Positions 35,975-45,212 of a stretch of 64,000 nt of DNA are shown here, piece by piece. The stretch spans positions 1-64,000 of the forward strand of contig NZ_RSEJ01000006.1 of the NCBI RefSeq assembly GCF_009910675.1. Direction: 5' to 3'. This stretch comes from Photobacterium alginatilyticum (GTDB lineage Bacteria > Pseudomonadota > Gammaproteobacteria > Enterobacterales > Vibrionaceae). Numbering within the stretch: position 1 is the stretch's first letter; each line of letters opens with the position of its first letter. Under the pieces are notes generated by a model that was given only the letters and a program-made list of their open reading frames with translations, was not told the DNA's origin and did not search any database. The position numbers and the translations under genes are program-made.

Positions 35975-36047
35975 AATCATACTATACGGTATGATTTTTA
36001 TTGACACAACTCCGCAAATATAAAATCATACCAATCAGTATGATTTT
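35975..36047. promoter_or_regulatory. Two perfect TetR operators over the EamA promoter
   Basis: AATCATAC-N6-GTATGATT occurs at 35975-35996 and, with 10-bp arms AAAATCATAC/GTATGATTTT, at 36022-36047. TTGACA at 36001-36006 between them is a consensus -35 element, so the downstream repeat covers the expected -10 area. This is a textbook repressor layout for the gene at 36063. Confidence 0.85.
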
Positions 36048-36062
36048 GTAGGGGAGTGAAAA

Positions 36063-36950
36063 ATGACAAATATGATGATAAACAAGAGCAGCTTCAAGAG
36101 TGCTCGCACTATGGGTGTAAGTGTCACCCTGATGGGGGCTTTGCTAATGAGCCTGGATCCAATTTTCATCCGCTTTTCAGGTGTTAGCGGATTTGATACC
36201 GCTTTTCTGTTTGGTTTATTTACCGCTATATCCATGCCAATTTTCATCCAACTGCGAGATGAGCGTGGTTTGATAAGAGCGATAAACGAAAGCGGCTGGC
36301 CTGTGTTGCTCTCTGGCTTGTTAATGTTAGGAAGTGCAACAGGTTTGGTGCTGAGTATCAAACATACATCTATCGCCAACACCTTCGTTATTCTCAGTGC
36401 GGCACCGGCGCTAGCAGCAGTATTTAGCTGGCTGTTACTGGGAGAAGTGACCAAGCGTTCAACCTGGATAGCGATCGTTTCTGTCATGATTGGGATCGTT
36501 ATTGTGGTATCAGGCTCATTTAATTCCGGCAATCTCATCGGTGACGGGCTGGCTGTATTCGCCGTCACCTGTTTATCCCTCAATCAGACGCTACTACGCA
36601 AATATAAGAATGTCAGCCGCATGGCAAGTGTCGGTTTTGGCGGATTATTCTTGGCTTTTGCGATGTTCTTCGTCGCCACGCCTTCAACCTACAGCCTAAA
36701 CACCTGGCTAATTATGGGGGTTATGGGCTTATTTACCGCGCCTTTCGGGCGTGTATTGTCGCAAACCGCCACTCGCTACATCACGGCTCCCGAGGTAGGA
36801 ATGATCCTAATGATTAATACGGTCCTGGCACCAATTTGGGCATTTAGCTTTTTCAATGAGATCCCACCAATGACAAGTGTACTCGGCGGCTCGATCATCC
36901 TGCTGACCATCTTAATTTACGCCATTTCTACCACTAAAAACGAACAATAG
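36063..36950 (+). CDS. EamA/DMT superfamily transporter
   Basis: A 295-residue inner-membrane protein with ten hydrophobic helices formed from two EamA repeats. The first repeat ends with ILSAAPALAAVFSWLLLGE and the second with MINTVLAPIWAFSFFNEIPP, the typical signature. GGGGAG precedes the ATG. Members export amino acids, metabolites or drugs. Two TetR operators control it, which favours an inducible exporter. A small TsaA-like methyltransferase gene follows after 12 bases. Confidence 0.88.
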   Translation: MTNMMINKSSFKSARTMGVSVTLMGALLMSLDPIFIRFSGVSGFDTAFLFGLFTAISMPIFIQLRDERGLIRAINESGWPVLLSGLLMLGSATGLVLSIKHTSIANTFVILSAAPALAAVFSWLLLGEVTKRSTWIAIVSVMIGIVIVVSGSFNSGNLIGDGLAVFAVTCLSLNQTLLRKYKNVSRMASVGFGGLFLAFAMFFVATPSTYSLNTWLIMGVMGLFTAPFGRVLSQTATRYITAPEVGMILMINTVLAPIWAFSFFNEIPPMTSVLGGSIILLTILIYAISTTKNEQ

Positions 36951-36962
36951 AATAAGGACAAC

Positions 36963-37367
36963 ATGATGAGCTCTGAAATCACCTATATCGGTTCTATAAA
37001 GACGCCTTATACCAAAATTGAAGACTGCCCGAACAACATTCAGCCGAATGGACCGCTGTGTCACATAAACCTGGATGAACACTATCATGATGGGCTGCTG
37101 GGCCTCACTGTCGGCCAGCACATTCTGATTTTATATTGGCTTGAAAATGCGAATCGAACAGTCGTTGTCCAGCGCACCTGCAAGGGTAACCAAACCAAAG
37201 GGACCTTTGCATTGCGCTCACCGCACCGCCCTAATCCTATTGGCGCAGCGGTATTACCCATCGAGAGTATCGAAGGGGGGCAGATCATCGTAAGAGGGTT
37301 GGACTGTTTAAACAACACCCGGCTAATCGATATTAAACCCGCTATCTACCAGGAAACGGGATCATGA
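36963..37367 (+). CDS. TsaA/TrmO-like SAM-dependent methyltransferase, short form
   Basis: A 134-residue protein matching the TsaA/VirR (TrmO N-terminal) domain: IGSIKTPYTKI at the start, the SAM-binding RSPHRPNPIG in the middle and LDCLNNTRLIDIKPAIY near the end. Full-length TrmO methylates t6A37 in certain tRNAs and has an extra C-terminal domain of about 100 residues that is absent here. Stand-alone domains of this kind may act on other substrates. It is co-transcribed with the EamA transporter under TetR control, which is unusual for a housekeeping tRNA enzyme. Confidence 0.82.
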   Translation: MMSSEITYIGSIKTPYTKIEDCPNNIQPNGPLCHINLDEHYHDGLLGLTVGQHILILYWLENANRTVVVQRTCKGNQTKGTFALRSPHRPNPIGAAVLPIESIEGGQIIVRGLDCLNNTRLIDIKPAIYQETGS

Positions 37368-37389
37368 TAGCCGCACAAGCCCAAAGAGA

Positions 37390-37417
37390 GTTAGCCAAGC
37401 CCAAAGGCTTGGCTAAC
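37390..37417. terminator. Terminator between convergent genes
   Basis: GTTAGCCAAGCC and GGCTTGGCTAAC form a perfect 12-bp stem with loop CAAA, placed between the TsaA-like and DUF4336 genes. No long T tract follows. Confidence 0.75.
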
Positions 37418-37443
37418 GAGTCAGAGAAATCACAGTTGGTTTG

Positions 37444-38136
37444 TTACTTGAGAAAACGCACACACAAGTCAGTGAATACTGACTTGGCATTATCCTCAAT
37501 GATATTGCCGTGGGTAACGATAATCCGCTTGAAGTCCCAGCCTTGAACGTTGCGAATAAATTCCGTGAACTTCGGTTTATCCTTGATAATGAAGCCCATC
37601 TTGAGCGGCGGCGCAATACAAGTGCCCTTGAAGCCAATTGGCTGGAAGACATATTTGGTCATGATACCGGCAAAGCCTGTCGGTACATGGTCAGGGTAAT
37701 TCTGGATCAAATCCGTGACGATCAATGACTGGGTCTTTTTGTGGAAGAACACCGTCTCGTTAAACAGCGGCACACCGGGCATAAACTCCCACTCCAGATC
37801 TTCCTGCCACACATTTTCAAGGCCGTCTCGCAATATATGATAATTGGATAATGGTACTTTTCTCGGGATCCCCGCACTGACATAGGCCTCAGCGTCCGGA
37901 TAAGCCTCACACCAGTCCTGCAGCCAGGTATTGTGGGCATTGCTGGCTGCAACGATATATTTCACCTCACCAAGCTCATCAATTTCTTGCTTCAATTCAG
38001 GGGACAATGCGGTAGCTGAATGCACCCACAACGAACCATCACTAAGCTTCACTACTGTCATTCGTAATCTTAGCTTGGTGCCGGCAAGCTTCATTGAATC
38101 ATCATGTACCCAAAGATCGTCTCCGATTTTTTGCAT
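37444..38136 (-). CDS. DUF4336 protein (metallo-beta-lactamase-like)
   Basis: A 230-residue protein of the DUF4336 family, which has a metallo-beta-lactamase-like fold. It begins MQKIGDDLWVHD. The usual HxHxDH metal motif is reduced to VAASNAHNTWLQDWCEAYPD, which retains one His; LIVTDLIQNYPD carries a later Asp. The metal site may thus be altered and the activity unknown. It is a single-gene unit, convergent with the TsaA-like gene. Confidence 0.8.
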   Translation of the reverse strand: MQKIGDDLWVHDDSMKLAGTKLRLRMTVVKLSDGSLWVHSATALSPELKQEIDELGEVKYIVAASNAHNTWLQDWCEAYPDAEAYVSAGIPRKVPLSNYHILRDGLENVWQEDLEWEFMPGVPLFNETVFFHKKTQSLIVTDLIQNYPDHVPTGFAGIMTKYVFQPIGFKGTCIAPPLKMGFIIKDKPKFTEFIRNVQGWDFKRIIVTHGNIIEDNAKSVFTDLCVRFLK

Positions 38137-38287
38137 TCTTGGCCTCGTTAACTCTCTGAACTTAATAAGTAATTAGAATATATTGCCAGACCGCTAACTT
38201 TTCGCATCCTGCAGGGATCACAGAACACCACTCAAATCAGACGCAAACCATGATCGTTATCGCAGGGTCGAGATTACGCTTAACACC

Positions 38288-39211
38288 TTACGTCTCTACC
38301 TGAATAAATTTATCCACCCCGATACGAATGCTCTCGGCAAACGCCTGGGCCAGACGGGAAAGCGGCTTGTGCGCAGGGGTAATGATGGCGTGATCAAAGA
38401 CGATAGTCGGCGCAAACGGGCGAAACACGACTTTGCCCTGTCCGGATTTATACAGCTTATAGCTGGCGGCACTGATCGGATCGCAGATACAGCAGCAAAG
38501 CTGCTGCTCGACAAACTCAAAGCCGGAAATGTAATTCTGAAGCTCAAACCGCGCACGATAACGGGCACCTTTCTCCTCGAACATATAGCGCACCAGTTCA
38601 TTGATCGGGTGCTGGGCAAACAAGGTGGCCAGCGGCACATCGTCCAAGTCCTGCGGGGTGATCACCTCCAGCGTTGCCAAGCGGTGGTCCTGGTTCACAG
38701 CACAGACTCCCTCCAGCCGAATTGGTTCGACATTAATCGAGTCCCGCTCTTTCGGCATCTCGGAATAGCCAATGTCATACTGCTGCGAGGCCACCCAGTC
38801 ATGCACAATAGACGAGCTACGCATCATCATAGACACATTGACCTGTGGCCGCTCTTTGACAAAATCCGCAATCACATGGGGCATAAAGAACAGCGCAGCA
38901 GCCGGCATACAGGCCACCCTCAAATTGCCCCGCGCCAGATTCTTAACCTCCGCCATCAGCTGTGCCGAGCGTGTCAGGCGCTCCAGTACCGCTTCAGTTT
39001 CCTCCAGCAGAAAGTAGGCTTCGGGCTTGGGGACCAGCCGCCCCTTGTTGCGCTCGAACAACTTAAAGCCCAGTTCGTTTTCGAGGCTGACAATCATCGA
39101 GCTGACCGCCGGCTGGGTCCGGCACAACGTCCGGGCGGCGACTGAGACCGATCCCGAGCGCATTACGGCGCGAAATGTTTCCAGTTGCTTTATCGAGAGA
39201 TTGGTATCCAT
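38288..39211 (-). CDS. LysR regulator of the TRAP/dehydrogenase operon
   Basis: About 307 residues. ATG 39211, after AGGGTGGG, is preferred to GTG 39217. The HTH reads SVSVAARTLCRTQPAVSSMI, followed by LENELGFKLFERNKGRLVP. The effector domain has a CCCICD cluster near residue 225, unusual for the family and perhaps redox-sensitive. It diverges from the TRAP transporter gene, and the gap holds an AT-rich inverted repeat, so it most likely controls that catabolic operon. Confidence 0.87.
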   Translation of the reverse strand: MDTNLSIKQLETFRAVMRSGSVSVAARTLCRTQPAVSSMIVSLENELGFKLFERNKGRLVPKPEAYFLLEETEAVLERLTRSAQLMAEVKNLARGNLRVACMPAAALFFMPHVIADFVKERPQVNVSMMMRSSSIVHDWVASQQYDIGYSEMPKERDSINVEPIRLEGVCAVNQDHRLATLEVITPQDLDDVPLATLFAQHPINELVRYMFEEKGARYRARFELQNYISGFEFVEQQLCCCICDPISAASYKLYKSGQGKVVFRPFAPTIVFDHAIITPAHKPLSRLAQAFAESIRIGVDKFIQVET

Positions 39212-39227
39212 ACCCACCCTATAAGAA

Positions 39228-39258
39228 AAATTTATCGAATTAGAGAAATAATAAATTT
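39228..39258. promoter_or_regulatory. LysR-type inverted repeat before the TRAP operon
   Basis: AAATTTAT and ATAAATTT are separated by 15 bases in the 113-base gap between the LysR and TRAP genes. The AT-rich dyad fits a LysR recognition site, although AT-rich gaps often contain such dyads by chance. Confidence 0.45.
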
Positions 39259-39324
39259 GTTTCTATTGGCTGTCACCTTTAAATTAACAATGTATTCACA
39301 AACGCAACAATAAGGAAATGTGCA

Positions 39325-39807
39325 GTGGAGCAAACATTCAGATACCTACTGACCGGATTGATTGCAGTGGTTGCGCTGACGCAATTTGTCCAGGTTATTA
39401 CACGATATGTCTTTGAGATCCCCATCATGGGCCTGGAAGAATCTATCGTCATTCCTACCCTGTGGCTGTACATGCTGGGAGCTGTTAATGCCTCACGGGA
39501 AGATACTCAAATTCGTGCCAATGTATTGGAAATCTTCATAAAAACCGAACGCGGACACAAAATCCTGGCACTGATTGGCGAGGTGATCAGCTTCGTGATT
39601 TCGCTCTGGCTGACCTACTGGGCCTGGGACTATTTCAAATATGCCCTGCGGGTGTGGAAAGAAAGCCCGACTCTGTATATCCCGACCTTCTTTCACGAGT
39701 GCTCGCTATTTATCGGATTGGTGCTGGTCACCGGCTTTATTGCACTGCATATCGTCAGGCTGGTCCGCCAGTTGAAGTCTCCGTCCTACTCAGTACATAA
39801 GGCATAA
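39325..39807 (+). CDS. TRAP transporter small membrane subunit (DctQ-like)
   Basis: A 160-residue protein starting at GTG 39325, with AAGGAA eight bases upstream. Four membrane helices are visible, and RYVFEIPIMGLEESIVIPTLW is the usual DctQ pattern between TM1 and TM2. It forms the membrane complex with the DctM-like protein encoded four bases later and works with the periplasmic DctP-like protein, using the Na+ gradient for uptake. The substrate should be that of the dehydrogenase genes that follow. Confidence 0.9.
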   Translation: MEQTFRYLLTGLIAVVALTQFVQVITRYVFEIPIMGLEESIVIPTLWLYMLGAVNASREDTQIRANVLEIFIKTERGHKILALIGEVISFVISLWLTYWAWDYFKYALRVWKESPTLYIPTFFHECSLFIGLVLVTGFIALHIVRLVRQLKSPSYSVHKA

Positions 39808-39811
39808 CACT

Positions 39812-41113
39812 ATGGTTGAAGTTGCACTATTCGCAGTCGGTGCCTTGGTACTGCTGCTCACTATCGGCGTTCCCCTGCCATTCTGCTTTGGCGGTGCGCT
39901 GATGATAATGACCTACGTGGGCGATGTGTCCATGAAAGGTAACATGATGTGGGGTGCCGGCCAGCTGACAAACCCTATTCTGCTCGCTATCCCTTTGTTT
40001 GTTCTTGCCGGTACCATTATGAGCCAGAGCGGTATTGCCGCCAGCCTGCTCCGGTTTGTTAATGTGTTTGTCGGCCATATCCGTGGCGGACTCGGTATTG
40101 TCGCCTCGGTGAGCTGTGCCATTATCGGCGCAATCTCCGGCAGCGGCCTGACCGGTGTCGCGGCTATCGGACCGCTGTTGATCCCCGAGATGGAAAAGCG
40201 CGGCTACCCTCGCGCCTATGCGACGGCCCTGATCGCCAACTCATCGATCCTTGGCCTGCTGATCCCGCCGAGTGTCACGATGATCGTATACGGCTGGGTC
40301 ACGGACACCTCGATTCTGGCCTGTTTTCTGGCAACGCTGGGTCCCGGCCTGCTGGTGACATTTAACTTCGCGATCATCAATCTGATCATGGCACGTAAGT
40401 TCCCGCTGGTACTGGACGACAAGCCTTCCATGTCAGGGCTGATAAAAGAAGCCTCGTCACGAACCGTTCATGCCATTCCGGCGCTATTTATGCCGATCAT
40501 TATTCTGGGCGGGATCTACGGCGGCATCATGACCCCGACAGAAGCCGCTGCGGTTGCCGTGATCTACGCCATCCCGGTCGGGTTTATGATCTACAAAGGA
40601 CTAAGCTGGAAATCACTGCTGGCCTCGGGCAAGGAATCGGCCACGGCCGTCGGCTCAATCATGTTCATGATCCTGTTCAGCCTGATCCTCAGCCAGATGT
40701 TCGTGGTCGAAAACGTGCCGCAGGAGCTGGTGAACGCCATCTTCGGCATCACCGAAAACAAAGTGTTGCTACTGATCTTCATTAACGTTCTGCTATTTTT
40801 GGTTGGCATGGTGGTCAACGACATCACCGCCATTATCCTGATTGCCCCACTGTTACTGCCGCTAATGACAGCCATTGGCATCAGCCCTATCCAATTTGCC
40901 GCCATTATGGGCGTCAATACAGCCATGGGCGGGGTCACACCGCCTTACGCTTCAATTCTGTACCTCGGTGCCCGCATCGGAAACGTCAAGTTTTCCGAAG
41001 TCGTTGGCCCGGCAATGATGCTGATTGTATTTGGCTACCTGCCAGTCGTTGTCCTGACTTCGTTCTGGTCTGAACTATCGCTCTTCCTCCCTACCGTGTT
41101 TGGTTACCAATAA
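39812..41113 (+). CDS. TRAP transporter large membrane subunit (DctM-like)
   Basis: A 433-residue protein with about 12 membrane helices. GAISGSGLTGVAAIGPLLIPEM and SILGLLIPPSVTMIVYGW are the conserved DctM stretches. MGGVTPPYASILYL near the C terminus belongs to the second inverted half and its Na+ site region. It starts four bases after the small subunit and ends 11 bases before the binding protein gene. Confidence 0.93.
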   Translation: MVEVALFAVGALVLLLTIGVPLPFCFGGALMIMTYVGDVSMKGNMMWGAGQLTNPILLAIPLFVLAGTIMSQSGIAASLLRFVNVFVGHIRGGLGIVASVSCAIIGAISGSGLTGVAAIGPLLIPEMEKRGYPRAYATALIANSSILGLLIPPSVTMIVYGWVTDTSILACFLATLGPGLLVTFNFAIINLIMARKFPLVLDDKPSMSGLIKEASSRTVHAIPALFMPIIILGGIYGGIMTPTEAAAVAVIYAIPVGFMIYKGLSWKSLLASGKESATAVGSIMFMILFSLILSQMFVVENVPQELVNAIFGITENKVLLLIFINVLLFLVGMVVNDITAIILIAPLLLPLMTAIGISPIQFAAIMGVNTAMGGVTPPYASILYLGARIGNVKFSEVVGPAMMLIVFGYLPVVVLTSFWSELSLFLPTVFGYQ

Positions 41114-41124
41114 GGATATTTACA

Positions 41125-42150
41125 ATGAAACTGACAAGCATGTTTACTCCATCAACAAAGCTTAAAAAATGCGCTCAGGTTGTCACACTGGCAATGGCAG
41201 CCCTTAGCGTTCTGCCAGCCTCGGCGGCCACTTTGAAAATCAGCCACGTTCGCCCGCAAGGCACGGTGGTCGATACCGATATCAAGCAACTGGGAGAAGA
41301 AATCAAAACAGCTACCGACGGCGACGTAAAACTTCGCGTCTATGCGGCCAACGCCCTGGGCGACTACACCCTGGTCCAGGAGCGCATCTCGGTCGGCGCA
41401 ATCGATATGGCAGTACAGCCTGCCTCGACAGCCACCGATCGAAAAATGCAGCTAGGCCTGCTGCCATACCTGGCCAACGACTGGCAACAGGCACAGCAGA
41501 TCTACGGTGACGGCGCGCCAGTACGCGAAGCGATGGAGAAGCTGTTTGCCAAGCAGGACATCACTTTGCTAGCGGCCTACCCGGTCTACTTTGGCGGCAT
41601 TTCCCTCAACCGCGATGCCAAAGCACCGGGCCAGCCGGATATCAACAAGGGGATCAAGCTGCGTGTACCGCCAATCAAGAGCTTCCAGCTACTGGCAGAC
41701 AATGTCGGCTACATCGGCTCGCCACTGCCTTTCTCCGAGGCGTTCACTGCCGTTCAGACCGGTGTAGTTGACGGGGTGATTGGCTCAGGTGCCGAGGGGT
41801 ACTATGCCTCGTTCCGTGACGTGACCAAAACCTATATCCCGCTCAATACCCACTTTGAGATCTGGTACCTGATGATCAACAGCGAGCGTCTCGATGATTT
41901 GTCCGACAGCGAGCAACAGGCACTGAAAGCCGCAGCGGCCAACTTCGAAAACCGCCGCTGGGAAAACGCTCAGAAAGATCAGGCTGCCAATGAGCAAAGA
42001 CTGGCAGATAACGGCGCTGAAATCATCAAAGTCAGCCCGCAACAGCTAGCACAGACGGCAGAGAAAGTACGCAGCACGGTGTGGCCTGAAATCCTTGAGG
42101 ATATCGGTGCCGAGTGGGGTCAGGAGATTCTGGATAAAGCCCTGAATTAA
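41125..42150 (+). CDS. TRAP transporter periplasmic binding protein (DctP-like)
   Basis: A 341-residue periplasmic protein with a signal peptide ending ASAA near residue 34. TLKISHVRPQGTVVDTDIKQ starts the mature domain. GIKLRVPPIKSFQLLADNVG contains the conserved Arg that binds a substrate carboxylate. GVVDGVIGSG is the family motif. AAGGAT precedes the ATG. The conserved Arg suggests an organic acid, amino acid or opine-like ligand, in line with the oxidoreductase genes that follow. Confidence 0.92.
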   Translation: MKLTSMFTPSTKLKKCAQVVTLAMAALSVLPASAATLKISHVRPQGTVVDTDIKQLGEEIKTATDGDVKLRVYAANALGDYTLVQERISVGAIDMAVQPASTATDRKMQLGLLPYLANDWQQAQQIYGDGAPVREAMEKLFAKQDITLLAAYPVYFGGISLNRDAKAPGQPDINKGIKLRVPPIKSFQLLADNVGYIGSPLPFSEAFTAVQTGVVDGVIGSGAEGYYASFRDVTKTYIPLNTHFEIWYLMINSERLDDLSDSEQQALKAAAANFENRRWENAQKDQAANEQRLADNGAEIIKVSPQQLAQTAEKVRSTVWPEILEDIGAEWGQEILDKALN

Positions 42151-42226
42151 TCACCCCCACCCCCCATTGCCGGGGGATATCGACTATTCCCCGGCCCTTT
42201 CGACATGACAACTGCAGAGAAATCAC

Positions 42227-43342
42227 ATGAAACCGGAATATGTCATTATCGGTGGCGGCGTGGTGGGCTGCGCCGTGGCTTACGGGCTGCTAAAAAACGG
42301 GCATCAGGTTACCGTCCTTGATGGCGGAGACAGCGCCCATCGCGCTTCTCGGGGTAACTTTGGCCTGGTCTGGCTATCTTGCAAAGGTCTGGACGCCCCG
42401 CATTATGCTGCCTGGACCCGCCGCTCTGTCGGTATGTGGCGCGAACTGGCCGACGAGCTTGAACAGCTAACCGGAGAGACCATCAACCTGGAGCAGAACG
42501 GCGGCTATGACTTCCACTTTTCCGAAGACGAGATGCTAGCCCGTGTTGCCCAGTACCAATACCTTCGTCAGGCGCTTGGTTCCGATCACCCGTTCGAGGT
42601 GTGGGATCAGGCCAGGCTGCGACAGGAAGAGCCGCAAATCGGCCCGGATGTGGTCGGTGCCATTTATGGCGCAGAAGACGGGCACGTCAATCCGCTCAAG
42701 CTGCTACACGCTTACACCAAGGCTATCAAAACCCTGGGCGGCAAGGTTATCACCCAAGCCAATGTCGAACATATTGAGCAACAAGCCGATGGTCGGTTCT
42801 GCGCAACATTGCAGGACGGAAGCACAGTTAACAGCGACAAAATCGTTCTGGCGGCAGGACTGGGGGCGGCCAAACTAGGCCCGCAACTTGGCCTGAAAGC
42901 GCCCGTTAAACCACAAAAAGGCCAGGTGCTAATCACCGAAAAACTGTCGCCGATGATCAACCGCCCCTCCGGCATTATCCGCCAGGTCAACGAGGGCGGC
43001 ATCCAGATTGGCGATTCCAAGGAAGATGCCGGACTCGACGATCAGGATACGATGACGGTCACTGCTGCCATTGCCGAGCGGGCGATTGCCGTCTATCCCT
43101 TCCTCGCCAACACCCGCTTGCTCAGAAGCTGGGGGGCCCTGAGGATTATTTCGCCGGACGGCCTGCCTATCTACCAACAGTCACCCAGCCAGCCGGGCGC
43201 ATACATAGTGAGCTGTCATAGCGGGATCACGCTTGCAGCCGCCCACAGCTACCTACTGCCACACTGGCTGGAGAACACAGCCGATTCACCTGACTTGGAG
43301 CTATTCAGTGAAGACCGATTCGAACTTTCTGAGGCTAGATAA
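42227..43342 (+). CDS. FAD-dependent amino-acid/amine dehydrogenase subunit (DAO family)
   Basis: A 371-residue flavoprotein. YVIIGGGVVGCAVAYGLLKN at residues 5-24 is the GxGxxG dinucleotide fold. HRASRGNFGLVWLS is the DAO-family FAD region, and the C-terminal SCHSGITLAAAHSY matches the end of glycine/D-amino acid oxidases. It resembles the small catalytic subunit (OoxB/HcnC/SoxB type) of multi-subunit dehydrogenases for opines, hydroxyproline or glycine. The next two genes supply the 2Fe-2S and large FAD/BFD subunits. Its 3' end overlaps the ferredoxin gene by 35 bases. Confidence 0.87.
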   Translation: MKPEYVIIGGGVVGCAVAYGLLKNGHQVTVLDGGDSAHRASRGNFGLVWLSCKGLDAPHYAAWTRRSVGMWRELADELEQLTGETINLEQNGGYDFHFSEDEMLARVAQYQYLRQALGSDHPFEVWDQARLRQEEPQIGPDVVGAIYGAEDGHVNPLKLLHAYTKAIKTLGGKVITQANVEHIEQQADGRFCATLQDGSTVNSDKIVLAAGLGAAKLGPQLGLKAPVKPQKGQVLITEKLSPMINRPSGIIRQVNEGGIQIGDSKEDAGLDDQDTMTVTAAIAERAIAVYPFLANTRLLRSWGALRIISPDGLPIYQQSPSQPGAYIVSCHSGITLAAAHSYLLPHWLENTADSPDLELFSEDRFELSEAR

Positions 43343-43610
43343 CGCCTCGCAGGCGGCTTCCCGAGAGGTGCGCTTCTTCTGGGAAGGCCAGGAAATATCA
43401 GCCCGGCAAGGCGATACCATCGCCGCCGCGCTGCTCGCTGCCGGGATCAGCCATACCCGGGAGACGCCCGTATCCCAATCTGCCCGTGCTCCCTTCTGCA
43501 TGATGGGAAGCTGTTTCGAGTGTCGGGTAGAAGTCGATGGCGAACACAATGTGCAGGCCTGTATGCGCCCGGTCGAATCCGGCCTCAATGTCAGGCGACA
43601 GCGCAGCTAA
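43308..43610 (+). CDS. 2Fe-2S ferredoxin-like subunit (HcnA/OoxC type)
   Basis: A 100-residue subunit starting at GTG 43308, with GGAG seven bases upstream, inside the end of the preceding gene. FCMMGSCFECRVEVDG and a final VQAC give the C-x4-C-x2-C-x11-C cluster motif. The N-terminal VRFFWEGQEISARQGDTIAA is the ubiquitin-like fold. In opine and hydroxyproline dehydrogenases this subunit passes electrons between the two flavin subunits. Confidence 0.88.
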   Translation: MKTDSNFLRLDNASQAASREVRFFWEGQEISARQGDTIAAALLAAGISHTRETPVSQSARAPFCMMGSCFECRVEVDGEHNVQACMRPVESGLNVRRQRS

Positions 43611-43628
43611 CACGAAAAAGGAATTATT

Positions 43629-45212
43629 ATGTTCAATGTTGATGTCTGCATCATAGGTGCGGGCCCGGCAGGCATGGCTGCGGCCATTGATTGCGCCAAG
43701 GCCGGTGCCAGTGTTGCCCTGCTTGACGAACAAGCACGCCCGGGTGGTCAGATCTACCGTGCCATCAAGGCCGACGGACATCCGCTGGGTGATATTTTCG
43801 GTCCTGACTACCTTCGTGGTGCCAGCCTGGTCAAGACGCTGGACAGCGCAAAAATACAGCACATTACCGAAGCCACTATCTGGCGGGTTGACCCGGATAA
43901 AACCGTATACTGGAGCCGCCGCGGCAAAGCCGAGCAACTCAAGGCCCAGCGCATTATTCTGGCAACCGGTGCCCTTGAGCGCTCTTTCCCGTTTCCGGGC
44001 TGGACCCTGCCCGGTGTAATGACTGCCGGGGCCAGCCAGATCTTGCTAAAAACCGCCGGGATAGCCCCCAAACAGGCGGTGATGGTCGGCACAGGCCCAC
44101 TGTTGTATTTATTGGCCGTTCAGTTAATCAATGCCGGGGCCAAGCCTGCTGCGATTGTCGATACCCAGTCGCCCAAGCAGTACCTGCAAGCCAGCCGCTT
44201 CGCCATTAACGCCCTTAAGGGTCACAAGTACCTCACCAAGGGTCTCAAGCTGCTCGGACAAATTCGCAAAGCCGGTGTTACCCACTATACCCAGGCGACA
44301 GACATTTGCGCACATGGCACCGGCGATGGCCAGAACCATTCTGCCGACAAGGTCGAACAACTGAGCTTTCGCAGCGGCGGCAAAACGGTAACGCTTCCCG
44401 CGGCTACCGTTCTAAGCCATATTGGCGTGATCCCCAATGTCCAGCTAAGCCGGGCAATGGGACTGGAACACGACTGGGACCGCGTACAGCGTTGCTGGCG
44501 ACCGCGGTTGGATGCACACAATAACACGTCTTTAGACGGGGTTGCGATTGCCGGTGACAGCGGCGGGATTGGCGGTGCCCTGGTGGCCGAATACCAGGGG
44601 CAGCTGGTCGCAGCCGAGGTACTTTACGCCCTGGGCTACCTGGACGAGGCACACTGGCAGCAGCATACCCAGGCTCTGACACAGAGCATCAAGCAAGAAA
44701 TCGCCATCCGGCCATTTCTCGATACCTTGTATGCCCCTCCTCAGCAAGCACTTACACCATCGGATAACACGATTGTCTGTCGCTGCGAGGAAGTCACTGC
44801 AGGCGAAATTCGCCAACATGCTCGCGAGAAGTGCAATGGCATCAACCAAATCAAAACCTATACCCGTTGCGGCATGGGGGCTTGCCAGGGCCGCTACTGC
44901 GGCCCGACAGTGGCAGAAATCATCGCCGACGAAACCCGCACTGACATAGCCAAGGTCGGCTATTACCGGATCCGTCATCCGATCAAGCCGCTCAAGCTCG
45001 GCGAGCTGGCTAGCCTGACCCCGGTCAGTGAATCTTTTATTCAGCGATACCGAGCAAAGCAGGGCGGCAGTAGTCCAGCTACAACTACCCAGACAGCTAG
45101 TCAGGCTACTAATCAGACTACGACTCAGAGCTCCATTCACACCACTAATCAAAACAAGGAAAGCAAGCATGACAGCCATCAACAGGCAGTACACCAACCA
45201 GCGAATGAGTAA
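43629..45212 (+). CDS. FAD/NAD-type large subunit with BFD 2Fe-2S domain (OoxA/HcnB type)
   Basis: A 527-residue protein. [20 protein letters not shown] near residue 4 binds [17 protein letters not shown] is a second dinucleotide site. [12 protein letters not shown] with [13 protein letters not shown] is a BFD-like [2Fe-2S] domain near residues 385-435. It forms the heteromeric dehydrogenase with the DAO and ferredoxin subunits. An odd tail of about 45 residues is dominated by Thr, Gln, Ser, Asn and His (for example [16 protein letters not shown]) and is low complexity. Its last 44 bases overlap the RidA gene. Confidence 0.88.
   Translation: MFNVDVCIIGAGPAGMAAAIDCAKAGASVALLDEQARPGGQIYRAIKADGHPLGDIFGPDYLRGASLVKTLDSAKIQHITEATIWRVDPDKTVYWSRRGKAEQLKAQRIILATGALERSFPFPGWTLPGVMTAGASQILLKTAGIAPKQAVMVGTGPLLYLLAVQLINAGAKPAAIVDTQSPKQYLQASRFAINALKGHKYLTKGLKLLGQIRKAGVTHYTQATDICAHGTGDGQNHSADKVEQLSFRSGGKTVTLPAATVLSHIGVIPNVQLSRAMGLEHDWDRVQRCWRPRLDAHNNTSLDGVAIAGDSGGIGGALVAEYQGQLVAAEVLYALGYLDEAHWQQHTQALTQSIKQEIAIRPFLDTLYAPPQQALTPSDNTIVCRCEEVTAGEIRQHAREKCNGINQIKTYTRCGMGACQGRYCGPTVAEIIADETRTDIAKVGYYRIRHPIKPLKLGELASLTPVSESFIQRYRAKQGGSSPATTTQTASQATNQTTTQSSIHTTNQNKESKHDSHQQAVHQPANE

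Noticed and set aside
38369..39145. 258-residue plus-strand ORF opposite the LysR gene
   Set aside because: Antisense shadow of the LysR coding sequence, with His/Arg-rich composition typical of shadow frames.
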